Source: Desulfosporosinus youngiae DSM 17734
GTDB lineage: Bacteria; Bacillota; Desulfitobacteriia; Desulfitobacteriales; Desulfitobacteriaceae
Assembly (NCBI RefSeq): GCF_000244895.1
Contig: NZ_CM001441.1
Span: 4,616,198 to 4,680,197, forward strand
Length of the DNA stretch: 64,000 nt
Reading direction: 5' to 3'
This document shows positions 1 through 8,743 of this stretch, piece by piece. Both the position numbers and the translations under genes were made by a program. The notes beneath the pieces are model-generated. The model worked only from the letters and a program-made list of their open reading frames with translations, searched no databases and was not told where the DNA came from. The stretch's first letter is position 1, and the number at the start of each line of letters is the position of its first letter.

Positions 1-1033
1 CAGCTAACAATTCTTGTTCCGGAAGGCGGGCTACAATCTCACCTTTGCGAAATAACAGCCCCATACCTTTTCCGCCTGCGATCCCATAATCAGCTTCACG
101 AGCCTCTCCCGGTCCGTTAACTGCGCATCCCATAACCGCAACTTTTAAAGGCTTGTCCAGTGGCGGAAGTTGAGACAGCCGTTCCTCAACTTGCTCCGCT
201 AGTGCAGCCAGATCAACCTGTGTCCGACCACAGGTTGGGCAGCTAATTAACTCTACGCTGCGCTGTCTCAAGCCAAGGACCTGTAAAATCTCTAAAGCGA
301 CCGGAATTTCCCGCACAGGGTCTCCCGTTAGGGACACTCGAACCGTATCCCCAATTCCTTCCGCAAGCAGGGTTCCGATTCCTATCGCTGATTTCACGAC
401 ACCGGAGCGCACGGTCCCCGCTTCAGTTACCCCCAGATGCAGAGGATAGTCGACAACTTCATGAATCTTGCGATATGCCTCAAGCATCAAGGGAACCGAA
501 GAGGCTTTAAGGGAGACCTTAAGCTTATCATACCCTTCCTCTTCAAGTATCCGTATATGCCCTAAGGCACTTTCAACCATACCCGCAGCAGTAGGTCCTC
601 CGTACTTTTCAAGAAGTTCCTTTTCCAATGACCCAGCGTTCACCCCGATACGGATAGGGATCTGTCGTTCTCCAACAGCGCGCACAACCTCCTGAACTTT
701 CCAGCGCGCACCAATATTACCCGGATTTAATCTCAATCCATGGACCCCTTGTTCAACTGCCTGAAGGGCCAAGCGGTAATCGAAGTGAATATCTGCAATA
801 ACGGGGAGCGGACTGGCTGCAGATATTTCTTTGAGGGCTTTAGCCGCCTCTCCATCTAAAACGGCAAGACGCACGATTTCACACCCGGCATCAGCTAAGC
901 TTTGAATTTGAGCAAGAGTGCCGGGAATATCACGTGTATCCGTATTGGTCATGGATTGTATGACAATTGGGGCTCCGCCACCGACTTTCACAGACCCAAC
1001 CTGCACTGGCTTGGTCATCTTTCTCTGTATCAT
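1..1033 (-). CDS. ispG: 4-hydroxy-3-methylbut-2-enyl diphosphate synthase IspG (GcpE), 3' end outside window
   Basis: Penultimate enzyme of the non-mevalonate (MEP) isoprenoid pathway; a [4Fe-4S] enzyme that converts MEcPP to HMBPP in the cytoplasm. About 344 codons are visible; the protein runs off the left edge only a few residues short of the usual length. The start is the ATG at 1031-1033, behind a GGGGGA box, giving MIQRKMTKPVQVGSV. Cluster ligands are visible as CPTCGRTQ and, further on, GCAVNGPGEAREADYG. It lies 20 bp after rseP and completes a dxr-rseP-ispG run, so two MEP enzymes flank the site-2 protease. Absent from a simple ORF list only because no stop lies in the window. Confidence 0.95.
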   Translation of the reverse strand, partial: MIQRKMTKPVQVGSVKVGGGAPIVIQSMTNTDTRDIPGTLAQIQSLADAGCEIVRLAVLDGEAAKALKEISAASPLPVIADIHFDYRLALQAVEQGVHGLRLNPGNIGARWKVQEVVRAVGERQIPIRIGVNAGSLEKELLEKYGGPTAAGMVESALGHIRILEEEGYDKLKVSLKASSVPLMLEAYRKIHEVVDYPLHLGVTEAGTVRSGVVKSAIGIGTLLAEGIGDTVRVSLTGDPVREIPVALEILQVLGLRQRSVELISCPTCGRTQVDLAALAEQVEERLSQLPPLDKPLKVAVMGCAVNGPGEAREADYGIAGGKGMGLLFRKGEIVARLPEQELLA

Positions 1034-1053
1034 GACTCTTCCCCCTGTAAACA

Positions 1054-2124
1054 TTACCCGGCTTTCACAAACAAGCGCAGGACATCTTTGTAGGTTACGG
1101 CAAGCATTAAGCCCATAAGTAACACAAACCCTACTAAATGAATCATATTTTCCTTTTCCGGATTAAGCGGTTTCCCTCTCAAACCTTCAATCAGCAGGAA
1201 AACCAGCCGGCTTCCATCAAGGGCAGGGATAGGAAATAAGTTAATTAGACCCAATTGAATGCTTAAAACTCCCGTTAAGCCCAAAAGATTAGAGAATCCT
1301 TCCTTAGCCCCTTCTCCGATCACCTGGGCAATCATGACGGGACCTCCGACATCAGCCGGGATCTTTCCCGTGACCATTTGGGTCAAAGTCACAACAATTA
1401 ACTTTGTAAAATCTATAGAGCGTTGAATTCCTACACGAGTTGATTCAAAGATGGAGGCATGAACATACGTGACTTCCGGCGCAATCCCAATCATACCATT
1501 CCCTGATTGTGGGTCCTTTTCTGTCTTTATTGACACCGTTTGGCGTTGCTGTTCGCTTCCTCGTTCAATAGTTAAGCTTAAAACCTGGTCTGGTTTGGAA
1601 TGAATTAATTCTGTCAAACGAGCCCAATCTGCGGTTATTTCCTGATCGACCGCAATGATTCTATCTCCCGGTTGAATTCCGGCTGTCGCCGCTGGTTTAC
1701 CTTTAACTAAAGAACCAACCATATTGCTATTCCCTTGGGCTGGAATCCCCAGATAAGCAAAGACGCTTATAAACATGATAATCGCCAGAACGAAGTTCAT
1801 AATCGGTCCGGCCGCAATGACAGCCATGCGCTGCCACACCGGCTTATTCATAAAGCTTCTCGCATCATTATTTGAGACAATCATTGGCTGGCCATTTTTA
1901 TCGAGTTCTGCATCCATCCCATGAAGTTTAACGAACCCACCCAGAGGAATCAGACGCAGAGCATAAAGTGTTTCTCTCCCCTGGTAACCCACGATTTTCG
2001 GACCGAAACCAAAACTGAACTCAATAACCTTGACGCCAATCCATTTTGCGACAATATAGTGTCCGAATTCATGAATCATAACCATGCTTCCAAATACAAA
2101 AACAATGGCGAGTGTCGTTAACAC
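1054..2124 (-). CDS. rseP: Site-2 intramembrane zinc metalloprotease RseP/RasP
   Basis: Membrane protease that cleaves substrates within transmembrane segments (anti-sigma factors, leftover signal peptides in relatives). 356 aa. The zinc site HEFGH is at residues 18-22 within the first membrane segment; a PDZ domain lies around residues 120-200 (GIQPGDRIIAVD); the third metal ligand sits in PALDGSR near residue 300, followed by C-terminal membrane segments. The start codon is GTG (2122-2124) preceded by AAAAGGGGGG. It sits between dxr and ispG, the usual Firmicute order. A 194-bp gap separates it from dxr and carries 7-bp repeats, so it may have its own promoter; a weak TTGACG-17-TGAATT lies around 2255-2283. 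Confidence 0.95.
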   Translation of the reverse strand: MLTTLAIVFVFGSMVMIHEFGHYIVAKWIGVKVIEFSFGFGPKIVGYQGRETLYALRLIPLGGFVKLHGMDAELDKNGQPMIVSNNDARSFMNKPVWQRMAVIAAGPIMNFVLAIIMFISVFAYLGIPAQGNSNMVGSLVKGKPAATAGIQPGDRIIAVDQEITADWARLTELIHSKPDQVLSLTIERGSEQQRQTVSIKTEKDPQSGNGMIGIAPEVTYVHASIFESTRVGIQRSIDFTKLIVVTLTQMVTGKIPADVGGPVMIAQVIGEGAKEGFSNLLGLTGVLSIQLGLINLFPIPALDGSRLVFLLIEGLRGKPLNPEKENMIHLVGFVLLMGLMLAVTYKDVLRLFVKAG

Positions 2125-2141
2125 TTTAATCCCCCCTTTTC

Positions 2142-2162
2142 GATGTTCGTGGTTCGAACATC
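2142..2162. repeat. Inverted repeat and 7-bp array upstream of rseP
   Basis: GATGTTCG, 5-nt loop, CGAACATC. The same bases (2140-2167) read as 7-bp units beginning TCG/TCA, so the hairpin is part of the repeat family. Confidence 0.6.
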
Positions 2163-2318
2163 ATTTACGAATATCCAGTATTGCGTACTTTGTTCCATTC
2201 CGTGGTTCTTTTAATCATCTAAGGGCTACTCATCTGATCTCAAGCTGGTGTATCCAAATTCAGGCTGAGAGTACTATTTCGTCAAGTGTACCAGAGTTCA
2301 TGGCTTCAAGGTTCATGC

Positions 2319-3497
2319 TTAACAGTCCTTACGATTCGAACATCGCGCCTCGAGCCTCGCAATATGTTCTTCAGCCCGGCGCCGTGCCCAAGTATCCGCA
2401 TCGAGTATGCTTTCCAAATCCATATTATCTAAAACATGGTGCTCGGAACAAACGTTTCCGACGATGTCGTGGATCCCTAAATACGATACTTTCTTCTGCA
2501 GAAATGCCGATACTGCAACTTCATTAGCCGCATTCATAACCGCTGGCAGAGTTCCCCCTTGCCGGCCGGCCTGATAAGCCATTGCTAAAGCGGGAAAGGC
2601 TTCAAAATCGGGTTCGTGAAAGGTTAATGTTTTCCCCCGAAGGTTAAGGCGTTCAAAGGGATTTTTCCAACGTGTCGGATAACTTAAGGCATATTGGATT
2701 GGCAGCCGCATATCCGGCCTGCCTAATTGAGCAAGGACTGACCCATCACAATATTCCACCATAGAATGGACTACACTTTGGGGATGAATCAGCACCTCTA
2801 TTCCATCATATTCTATATTAAATAGATGATGCGCTTCAATGACTTCAAGCCCCTTGTTCATCATCGTTGACGAATCAATCGTGATCTTTGCACCCATTTC
2901 CCAGTTAGGATGGCGGAGAGCTTTCTCTAAGGTAACCGTCCCTAACTTCTCCTTGGTCCATCCAAAAAAAGGCCCTCCCGAAGCGGTTAGAATAATTTTT
3001 TCTATGGTTTTTGATTCTTCCTCTAAACATTGAAAAATTGCTGAGTGTTCACTATCAACCGGCAGGATTTTGCAGTTCTTTTTCTTTGCGGAGGACATAA
3101 CTAAATCCCCGCCGGCTACTAAAGTTTCTTTATTGGCCAGAGCAATCGTCTTTCCAGCTTCTATGGCAGCAAGGGTGGGCTCTAAGCCAATTCGACCTGA
3201 AAGAGCCGTAACGACTGTATCTATTTGAGGAGCGGTAACAGAGTTAATTATCCCCTCCATGCCCTGGTCGACTTTAATAGGTAAATCTCTTAGCCGGCCA
3301 CGCAGTTCACGAACCGCACCCTCGTCCATCATCACTACTACAGCCGGATTAAAGAGCCGAGCCTGTTCTTCCATGAGTTTCACATTTTTAGCGGCGGCCA
3401 AAGCATGTATCTTAAGTTCCCCTTCGGCATGACGAACAACATCTAGAGTTTGACGGCCGATTGACCCTGTCGATCCTAATAGAGTCAGCGTTTTCAA
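2319..3497 (-). CDS. dxr: 1-deoxy-D-xylulose 5-phosphate reductoisomerase
   Basis: First committed step of the MEP pathway: DXP to MEP with NADPH and a divalent metal. 392 aa. The nucleotide-binding GSTGSIGRQTLDVV is at the N-terminus; the metal and substrate site is seen in LPVDSEHSAIFQ, TASGGPFF and GLEVIEAHHLFN, and the flexible loop in HPQSVVHSMVEY. The start is TTG with a GGGAGAG box about 10 nt upstream. The last dozen or so codons (IARLEARCSNRKDC) are written by an intergenic 7-bp repeat array at 2336-2363, so the C-terminal tail is not conserved family sequence and the gene may have read into the repeat. Lies between the YtvI-like gene and rseP. Confidence 0.95.
   Translation of the reverse strand: MKTLTLLGSTGSIGRQTLDVVRHAEGELKIHALAAAKNVKLMEEQARLFNPAVVVMMDEGAVRELRGRLRDLPIKVDQGMEGIINSVTAPQIDTVVTALSGRIGLEPTLAAIEAGKTIALANKETLVAGGDLVMSSAKKKNCKILPVDSEHSAIFQCLEEESKTIEKIILTASGGPFFGWTKEKLGTVTLEKALRHPNWEMGAKITIDSSTMMNKGLEVIEAHHLFNIEYDGIEVLIHPQSVVHSMVEYCDGSVLAQLGRPDMRLPIQYALSYPTRWKNPFERLNLRGKTLTFHEPDFEAFPALAMAYQAGRQGGTLPAVMNAANEVAVSAFLQKKVSYLGIHDIVGNVCSEHHVLDNMDLESILDADTWARRRAEEHIARLEARCSNRKDC
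2336..2363. repeat. 7-bp periodic TCG array at the 3' end of dxr
   Basis: Four 7-bp units, each starting TCG, entirely within the last codons of dxr. Degenerate TTCAWGG units continue into the gap (about 2297-2325). Confidence 0.75.
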
Positions 3498-3551
3498 CGC
3501 AAATCATCTCTCCCTGCTCCATAAGCAATTTTTAATAAATTTCCAAAGATT

Positions 3552-4655
3552 TTACTCTTTAGGATGTCCAAAAGCGCTGACTCTTCGCACAGCTTCATAA
3601 CATATAACGATTGCGGGTCCCACAATAAGACCGAAACCTCCTAGCAATTGAAGCCCTACATACATGGAAATAAGCGTTGGCAGCGGATGTATACCAATTC
3701 CTTTAGACATAACCTTTGGCTCAAGAAACTGCCGTATTACCATAATCACGATCCACATTACCAAGAGTTTTAGTCCTTCTCCAAAGGATCCCATAATAAA
3801 GAGCCCGATGGCCCAAGGTACAAACAGCATCCCTGTCCCAACAATCGGGACTATATCCAATAATCCCGCAATAACACCCAGAGTAACAGCATATCTATTC
3901 CCCATGAGCACTAACCCGACAATAGTTGCTAGTGACGTCACGGAAACTAAAATAGCCTGAGACCGTACAAACCCAACAACGGCCGCCCCCAAATCTTCAC
4001 TGATCGCTTGAGCACTGACACGGAAACGGCGAGGAAATAAGTTTGAAATAAACAGTTTTACATCCGGGTAACTTGAACTTATTAGTATAGTCGCCACAAT
4101 GGACACTATAATCACAATAAATACACGAGGTAAAGCGGTCAGAAACGAAAGTAAAAATGCGCTCGCTGATTTAGCCCATGCTTGAAGCATAGTGGCCAAG
4201 GTTTGTGTCGCGGTAAACAATGTATCTTGGATTTGAGGGTTCACCTCAACAAACCTCTCCGCAGTATCGACTTGCTTTGCCACAAGATCAATAAGATACC
4301 CATAGTTTGGTAAACTTATGGCTAACTCAGATAATTCTGTATAAAGGCGGGCAACAATTATAAAAACAAACAGGCTTAATCCCGCAATCGCCAGAAGTAA
4401 GGAAACGACTGCAGCATATGGCCGGCGAATCCTCATGGCCCGCATCACTCCAACAAGGAGCGGCTCGAGTAAGAAGGCAATAATAATAGCAATAATAAAT
4501 GGCAAAAAAGCGCTGAACAGCTCGCTGATAACCTCACCAAAAACAGGCAGGAAATCTTGAAAAAAATATGTAAAAAGCTTCAATATGACAAGGAAACTTG
4601 TCACAATCGCTAATCGATTGATATTTGTCCAAATAGGGTGTTTTTGGATACTCAA
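3552..4655 (-). CDS. AI-2E family membrane protein, YtvI-like (sporulation integral membrane protein)
   Basis: Polytopic protein of the AI-2E/PerM exporter superfamily, here closest in look to the YtvI sporulation group; transported substrate unknown. About 367 aa, with paired N-terminal hydrophobic segments (residues 15-90), a soluble-looking middle and a C-terminal bundle ending in GLIVGPAIVICYEA, the family signature region. An open frame reaches a GTG at 4664, but no ribosome site precedes it; the TTG at 4653-4655 has GAGGTGA five bases upstream and is preferred. It overlaps or abuts the cdsA stop (4666), so it is translationally linked to cdsA. Assignment to YtvI rather than another AI-2E member is by length and context. 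Confidence 0.8.
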   Translation of the reverse strand: MSIQKHPIWTNINRLAIVTSFLVILKLFTYFFQDFLPVFGEVISELFSAFLPFIIAIIIAFLLEPLLVGVMRAMRIRRPYAAVVSLLLAIAGLSLFVFIIVARLYTELSELAISLPNYGYLIDLVAKQVDTAERFVEVNPQIQDTLFTATQTLATMLQAWAKSASAFLLSFLTALPRVFIVIIVSIVATILISSSYPDVKLFISNLFPRRFRVSAQAISEDLGAAVVGFVRSQAILVSVTSLATIVGLVLMGNRYAVTLGVIAGLLDIVPIVGTGMLFVPWAIGLFIMGSFGEGLKLLVMWIVIMVIRQFLEPKVMSKGIGIHPLPTLISMYVGLQLLGGFGLIVGPAIVICYEAVRRVSAFGHPKE

Positions 4656-4665
4656 TGGTTTCACC

Positions 4666-5448
4666 TCATGATAACAAGATTACTCCATAGTATACTAACG
4701 GCAGGGCAAAAATAAGACTATCAAAACGATCTAAAATCCCACCATGCCCTGGAATTATTGTTCCAGAATCTTTGACCCCTGCGCTGCGTTTCAAGGCTGA
4801 CTCAAATAAATCCCCTATTTGAGCGCTAATCCCAATAACCACTCCTAAAACAACATAAGTGAGCCAAGAAGCACCACCAATCAGCCGCCAACAAGCAATG
4901 GCTACTATGATACTGAATGCTAATCCCCCTAGCGAGCCTTCCACAGTTTTCTTCGGACTAACTTGAGGTGCCAGGAGATGACGGCCAAATTGTCTCCCTA
5001 TAAGATATGCACCAGTATCCGTTGCCCATACCAAAAAGATTGTCATAAAAGTCCACTCAAGTCCTCGCGGAAGCTGCCGGAGCAAATATAAATGGGATAG
5101 CAGGACAACAGCATAAAGGACAGCCAAGGAGTTAAAGTTTGCTTCTGCAAGGGGCGAATTCGGATAAGTCAGAGCAAGTCGTCCCAGACAAATTAAAAAC
5201 CAGAAGAGAAGAGCTGCTAATATCCATTCTTCCCCGCCAATGAACAAACTAGTCAGCCAAACAACCGTGGCCGCTGCAGTTTGTATATACCAAGCGCGCA
5301 CACCCATTTGCACGCCAATTTGCCAAAATTCCCGCAAGGCCAGCATTGTTAATACAGCGACTAAGAAAGCTGTATAAGGTCCCCCCAAATAAATTAAACC
5401 TAGTAAAATTGGGGCGCCAACCAAGGCACTCATTATTCTTTTAAACAT
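4666..5448 (-). CDS. cdsA: Phosphatidate cytidylyltransferase (CDP-diglyceride synthase)
   Basis: Makes CDP-diacylglycerol from phosphatidic acid and CTP at the membrane, the branch point for all phospholipids. 260 aa with seven or eight hydrophobic segments. The CTP-transferase signature is clear near the C-terminus: SALKRSAGVKDSG followed by PGHGGILDRFDS. ATG start with GAGGT five bases upstream. It starts 8 bp after uppS, the conserved uppS-cdsA pairing, linking cell-wall carrier lipid and phospholipid supply. Its product depends on acyl chains from the fab/plsX genes at the other end of this window. Confidence 0.96.
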   Translation of the reverse strand: MFKRIMSALVGAPILLGLIYLGGPYTAFLVAVLTMLALREFWQIGVQMGVRAWYIQTAAATVVWLTSLFIGGEEWILAALLFWFLICLGRLALTYPNSPLAEANFNSLAVLYAVVLLSHLYLLRQLPRGLEWTFMTIFLVWATDTGAYLIGRQFGRHLLAPQVSPKKTVEGSLGGLAFSIIVAIACWRLIGGASWLTYVVLGVVIGISAQIGDLFESALKRSAGVKDSGTIIPGHGGILDRFDSLIFALPLVYYGVILLS

Positions 5449-5456
5449 GTGCTACC

Positions 5457-6182
5457 TCAATCTGTATGTATTCCACCAAAGCGGCGATCCCGTTTCTGGT
5501 ATGTTTTAATCGCATCAAGTAACGTCTTTTCGCCAAAATCAGGCCAAAGATCTTCAATTACGACGATTTCTGTATAGGCTAGTTGCCAGAGCAAAAAGTT
5601 ACTTAGCCTCATTTCCCCTGAGGTTCGGATCATTAAATCGGGATCCGGCAACCCTTTGGTAAAGAGTACATCACTAAATTGCGCTTCACCAATCTCTTCA
5701 ATTTTTTGCTTCCCGCTCAAAACATCACTGCATAATGTCTTGACAGCACCAATGATCTCAGATCGCCCACCATAATTTAAAGCAAGGTTTAGAATGAGAC
5801 CCGTATTATTACGCGTGTGTTTCATAGAATTCTCTAATTCGCGCTGTGCCTCCCGAGGCAGGCCGGCAATGCCCCCTATAGCACGAATAACTACATTATT
5901 CTGATGAAGTTCTTGGAGTTCCTTTCTCAGATACTCTGTCAGCAGAGTCATGAGCACACCCACTTCATCTTTAGGCCTGCTCCAATTTTCAGTAGAAAAT
6001 GCATACACAGTTAAGACCTCAATACCTATTTTAGAACAGGCCTTAACAACCTTCCGCAGGGCCTCGACACCTGCCCGATGTCCCATCGAACGAGGAAGCG
6101 CACGCTTTTGAGCCCATCGCCCATTCCCATCCATGATAATGGCAATATGGCGAGGAAGGCGTTCCAGCGCAATTTGGTCCAT
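5457..6182 (-). CDS. uppS: Undecaprenyl diphosphate synthase (cis-prenyltransferase)
   Basis: Adds isopentenyl units to farnesyl diphosphate to make the C55 carrier lipid for peptidoglycan. 241 aa from the ATG at 6180-6182, which has AAGGTGG five bases upstream; an open frame continues to a GTG at 6233 (258 aa) but that start lacks a spaced ribosome site. The catalytic Asp is in IIMDGNGRWA (Asp18), and the substrate-binding RTSGEMRLSNFLLWQ and AYTEIVV blocks are present. Uses the isoprenoid units made by dxr and ispG downstream. Preceded by a small conserved-looking ORF and a hairpin at 6274-6304. Confidence 0.96.
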   Translation of the reverse strand: MDQIALERLPRHIAIIMDGNGRWAQKRALPRSMGHRAGVEALRKVVKACSKIGIEVLTVYAFSTENWSRPKDEVGVLMTLLTEYLRKELQELHQNNVVIRAIGGIAGLPREAQRELENSMKHTRNNTGLILNLALNYGGRSEIIGAVKTLCSDVLSGKQKIEEIGEAQFSDVLFTKGLPDPDLMIRTSGEMRLSNFLLWQLAYTEIVVIEDLWPDFGEKTLLDAIKTYQKRDRRFGGIHTD

Positions 6183-6240
6183 TGAATCCACCTTATTTTG
6201 TTTCCAAGCCTTTAGCCACATCATCGATTGCACCCCTAAC

Positions 6241-6273
6241 TCGATATTCGAACCACTAACCTCAAATTACGAG
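6241..6273. repeat. Degenerate 7-bp array between uppS and the small ORF
   Basis: Units of seven bases (TCGATAT, TCGAACC, ACTAACC, TCAAATT, ACGAG) upstream of uppS, running directly into the inverted repeat at 6274-6304. Confidence 0.5.
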
Positions 6274-6304
6274 ATTGACCCCCTTTGTATATCAGGGGGT
6301 CAAT
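6274..6304. repeat. Perfect 10-bp inverted repeat spanning a stop codon
   Basis: ATTGACCCCC and GGGGGTCAAT, 11-nt loop; the stop of the 70-aa ORF (6292-6294) is in the loop. No T-run on either strand, so not a classical terminator. Confidence 0.65.
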
Positions 6305-6504
6305 GTCTGTCTTGGTGAATAATTTTCGTGCGCTAATACAACCTCTACACGATCATCGAAGTCTCTGACTCGAACAACTCGGTAGTTTCCCCATGATTCT
6401 ATATTACCATGAGGATGAGTCATTTGGAAAGCGCAAGGTTTACCCAACCGTTCAATTTCGGGCTTAATCTTAGTCCAATCACGACCGAGCCAAGCCTGAA
6501 TCAT
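6292..6504 (-). CDS. Small hypothetical protein between frr and uppS
   Basis: 70 aa, not recognised. The ATG at 6502-6504 overlaps the frr stop as ATGA, a typical coupled start, and the frame stays open to a TGA at 6292. The sequence is soluble, with two Trp in the first ten residues, a HPHGN turn and a charged beta-like stretch ([20 protein letters not shown]). Base use and tight coupling argue for a real gene. The stop codon lies inside a 10-bp perfect inverted repeat (6274-6304). No function is proposed; the position in the pyrH-frr-uppS-cdsA run suggests constitutive expression with these genes. Confidence 0.7.
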   Translation of the reverse strand: MIQAWLGRDWTKIKPEIERLGKPCAFQMTHPHGNIESWGNYRVVRVRDFDDRVEVVLAHENYSPRQTLTP

Positions 6505-7058
6505 ACTTCCATGATTTCGCTTTCTTTAGCTTCCATTACACGCTCAATCTCTTTAATTATTTTATCCGTCATTTTTTGTACTTCTTCTTGGGCACGTTTG
6601 ACTTCATCTTCAGAAGCCTCGTGATCTTTCTCTAATTTCTTTAACTGATCATTAACGTCCCGTCGCACATTCCGAACAGAAACTCGTGCTTCTTCGGCCT
6701 TCTTTTTCACCGCCTTCACCAACTCCACACGCCGTTCTGACGTGAGCTGAGGAATCATGAGACGAATTACAGATCCATCACTTGAGGGGTTAAGACCAAG
6801 ATCGGATTTCATGATGGCCTTTTCGATGGCAGGCAGAACGGATCTGTCCCAAGGTTGAATCATCAGCAATCTTGCTTCAGGAGCAGATATATTCGCAAGC
6901 TGATTAATGGGGGTAGGAGTTCCATAATACTCAACCAGCACTTTGTCCAAGACACTTGGATTAGCACGGCCGGCGCGGATCGAAGCATATTCCCTGCGTA
7001 AGGCATCAACCCCTTTATGCATACGTTCATCCGCGTCTTTAATTACCTCTGAAATCAT
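6501..7058 (-). CDS. frr: Ribosome recycling factor
   Basis: Releases ribosomes from mRNA after termination, together with EF-G. 185 aa, the standard length. Typical blocks are [30 protein letters not shown] near the start (given here as family landmarks around residues 28-60) and the long coiled helices carrying [18 protein letters not shown] and a Glu-rich C-terminus. The ATG overlaps the pyrH stop as TAATG, and its own stop overlaps the next ORF, so translation is coupled through pyrH-frr-small ORF. The GGGAGGG ribosome site lies inside the end of pyrH. Confidence 0.97.
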   Translation of the reverse strand: MISEVIKDADERMHKGVDALRREYASIRAGRANPSVLDKVLVEYYGTPTPINQLANISAPEARLLMIQPWDRSVLPAIEKAIMKSDLGLNPSSDGSVIRLMIPQLTSERRVELVKAVKKKAEEARVSVRNVRRDVNDQLKKLEKDHEASEDEVKRAQEEVQKMTDKIIKEIERVMEAKESEIMEV

Positions 7059-7780
7059 TAACTATCCCTCCCAACATATGTTCCAATTGATTCTCCCATG
7101 ACAACACGCCGAATATTGCCCTGTTTCGTAAGGTCAAATACGATAACCGGAATATTATTATCCATGCAAAGTGAGGTCGCAGTTGAATCCATAACCCCAA
7201 GTCCCCGACTAAGAACTTCCAAATAGCTTAAACGCTCAAATCTCTGAGCTTCGGAATTAATCATCGGATCTGAATCGTAAACTCCATCCACCCGTTTAGC
7301 CATCAAAATAACGTCCGCTTCAATCTCAGCGGCTCTTAAAGCTGCCGTAGTATCTGTAGAGAAGTAGGGATTGCCTGTCCCAGCTGCAAAAATCACAATC
7401 CGTCCTTTTTCCATATGACGAATGGCCCGGCGCCGAATATAGGGCTCAGCGACTTGTCTCATTTCAATAGCTGATAAGACCCGGGTATCTGATCCTGCTT
7501 TTTCCAAGGCATCCTGTAAAGCCAAGGCGTTCATCACGGTTGCTAACATACCCATATAATCGGCTTGAGCGCGGTCCATACCTTGGGCACTGCCCGTAAT
7601 ACCACGCCATAAGTTTCCTCCGCCAACTACCAGGCTGACTTCAACTCCCAAATCGCGAATTTCTGCCACCTGCTCTGCTACGGAAACCAGCATATCATGT
7701 TGAAGGCCAAATCCTTGAGTACCTGCAAGGGCTTCCCCACTTATCTTAAGGACAACTCGTTCATACTGCGGCTTTTCCAT
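7058..7780 (-). CDS. pyrH: Uridylate (UMP) kinase
   Basis: Phosphorylates UMP to UDP with ATP; hexameric amino-acid-kinase fold. 240 aa. Visible landmarks: [12 protein letters not shown] at the N-terminus (ATP phosphate binding), [21 protein letters not shown] (UMP site) and [20 protein letters not shown] with GGAGG seven bases upstream. A strong terminator after tsf (7834-7860) separates it from rpsB-tsf, so pyrH probably opens a new transcription unit running through frr, uppS and cdsA, although no convincing promoter was seen in the 50 bp between. Confidence 0.97.
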   Translation of the reverse strand: MEKPQYERVVLKISGEALAGTQGFGLQHDMLVSVAEQVAEIRDLGVEVSLVVGGGNLWRGITGSAQGMDRAQADYMGMLATVMNALALQDALEKAGSDTRVLSAIEMRQVAEPYIRRRAIRHMEKGRIVIFAAGTGNPYFSTDTTAALRAAEIEADVILMAKRVDGVYDSDPMINSEAQRFERLSYLEVLSRGLGVMDSTATSLCMDNNIPVIVFDLTKQGNIRRVVMGESIGTYVGRDS

Positions 7781-7833
7781 GGATTAACCTCCATCAATCT
7801 AATTCTTTTCCATTGAAAAAATAGTTCACATTC

Positions 7834-7860
7834 CAAAAAGAGAACACCAGGGTGTTCTCT
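7834..7860 (-). terminator. Intrinsic terminator of rpsB-tsf
   Basis: A perfect 10-bp stem, AGAGAACACC with GGTGTTCTCT, 2-nt centre, at 7839-7860, followed on the minus strand by a run of T. It lies 18 bp after the tsf stop and before pyrH. Confidence 0.85.
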
Positions 7861-7877
7861 AGATCGTTTATCAGAGA

Positions 7878-8531
7878 TTATTTATTTAGTTCTTTCATAA
7901 CTTCAGCAGCAAAGTCATCCTGTCTTTTTTCAATGCCTGCACCTAACTCATAACGTGTGAAGCGGCGAATTACGATGCGTTCACCAATTTTAGCTGTCTT
8001 ATCCAGAATAAGTTCACTAATGCTCTTATCTGGATCCTTGACAAAAGCTTGTTCCATTAAACATACTTCTTTGTAGAATTTTCCGATTCTGCCCTCAACC
8101 ATTTTTTCAACGACCTTTTCGGGCTTTCCTTCATTGAGAGCTTGGGCCTTCAAGATATCTCTTTCATGTTGAAGCACGTCAGCCGGAACTTCTTCTTTAG
8201 TTAAATATTGTGGATTCGCAGCTGCGATATGCAGACCAAGATCACGGACTAACGTCTTAAATTCGTCCCCTCGAGCGACAAAGTCTGTCTCGCAGTTTAC
8301 TTCCAGCAAAACGCCAATTCGTCCGCCGCCATGAATGTAGGACTCAATCAATCCTTCTGCCGCGATACGTGCACCTTTTTTAGCTGCCGCAGCCAATCCT
8401 TTTTCACGGAGAAAGTCACAAGCCTTTTCCATTTCTCCGCCGCATTCTGTAAGTGCCTTTTTGCAGTCCATCATGCCTGCACCGGTCCGTTCTCTAAGCT
8501 CTTTAACTAGAGCTGCAGTTACCTCTGCCAT
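7878..8531 (-). CDS. tsf: Translation elongation factor Ts
   Basis: Nucleotide exchange factor that reloads EF-Tu with GTP. 217 aa, the short form found in many Firmicutes. The N-terminal UBA-like domain has [17 protein letters not shown], and the core carries the ETDFVAR motif that contacts EF-Tu, ending in a single dimerisation subdomain. ATG preceded by GGAGGG. Follows rpsB as in nearly all bacteria, but the 212-bp gap between them is unusually full of repeats (two 7-bp arrays and a palindrome), and it is closed by its own terminator. Confidence 0.97.
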   Translation of the reverse strand: MAEVTAALVKELRERTGAGMMDCKKALTECGGEMEKACDFLREKGLAAAAKKGARIAAEGLIESYIHGGGRIGVLLEVNCETDFVARGDEFKTLVRDLGLHIAAANPQYLTKEEVPADVLQHERDILKAQALNEGKPEKVVEKMVEGRIGKFYKEVCLMEQAFVKDPDKSISELILDKTAKIGERIVIRRFTRYELGAGIEKRQDDFAAEVMKELNK

Positions 8532-8549
8532 TATTTTACCCTCCTAATA

Positions 8550-8584
8550 TCGATGCACGAAGCTCGAGGAACGAGGCTCGATAT
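8550..8584. repeat. 7-bp periodic TCGA array, rpsB-tsf gap, copy 1
   Basis: Five consecutive 7-bp units, each with CGA at positions 2-4 (consensus WCGARGC), lie just upstream of the tsf ribosome site. Same family as arrays listed elsewhere in this window. Confidence 0.75.
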
Positions 8585-8656
8585 TAAATCTCTGCCCGAT
8601 GCTCGAAATCCAACGTGCACTATAATTATGTGTTGTCTGCATAAGAATAAAGTCAA

Positions 8657-8675
8657 CCTATAATATCATTATAGG
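8657..8675. repeat. Perfect palindrome in rpsB-tsf gap
   Basis: CCTATAAT and ATTATAGG separated by ATC. Reads TATAAT on both strands. On the minus strand an AGTCAA complement (TTGACT) lies directly beside it, but spacing to any -10 is poor. May be a weak operator, a short hairpin or nothing. Confidence 0.5.
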
Positions 8676-8704
8676 GTCGCGATAAGTAAGAAAATATGAA
8701 ATAT

Positions 8705-8739
8705 GCGAGGCTCGAGCTTCGAGCTTCGAACCTCGCACA
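8705..8739. repeat. 7-bp periodic TCGA array, rpsB-tsf gap, copy 2
   Basis: Five units of seven bases, two of them identical (TCGAGCT), ending four bases before the rpsB stop. The outer ends (GCGAGG / CCTCGC) are also inverted, so a transcript could fold. Confidence 0.75.
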
Positions 8740-8743
8740 TCAA

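Noticed and set aside
2084-2527. 147-aa plus-strand frame across the rseP-dxr gap
   Set aside because: Overlaps two real genes and repeats; no ribosome site.
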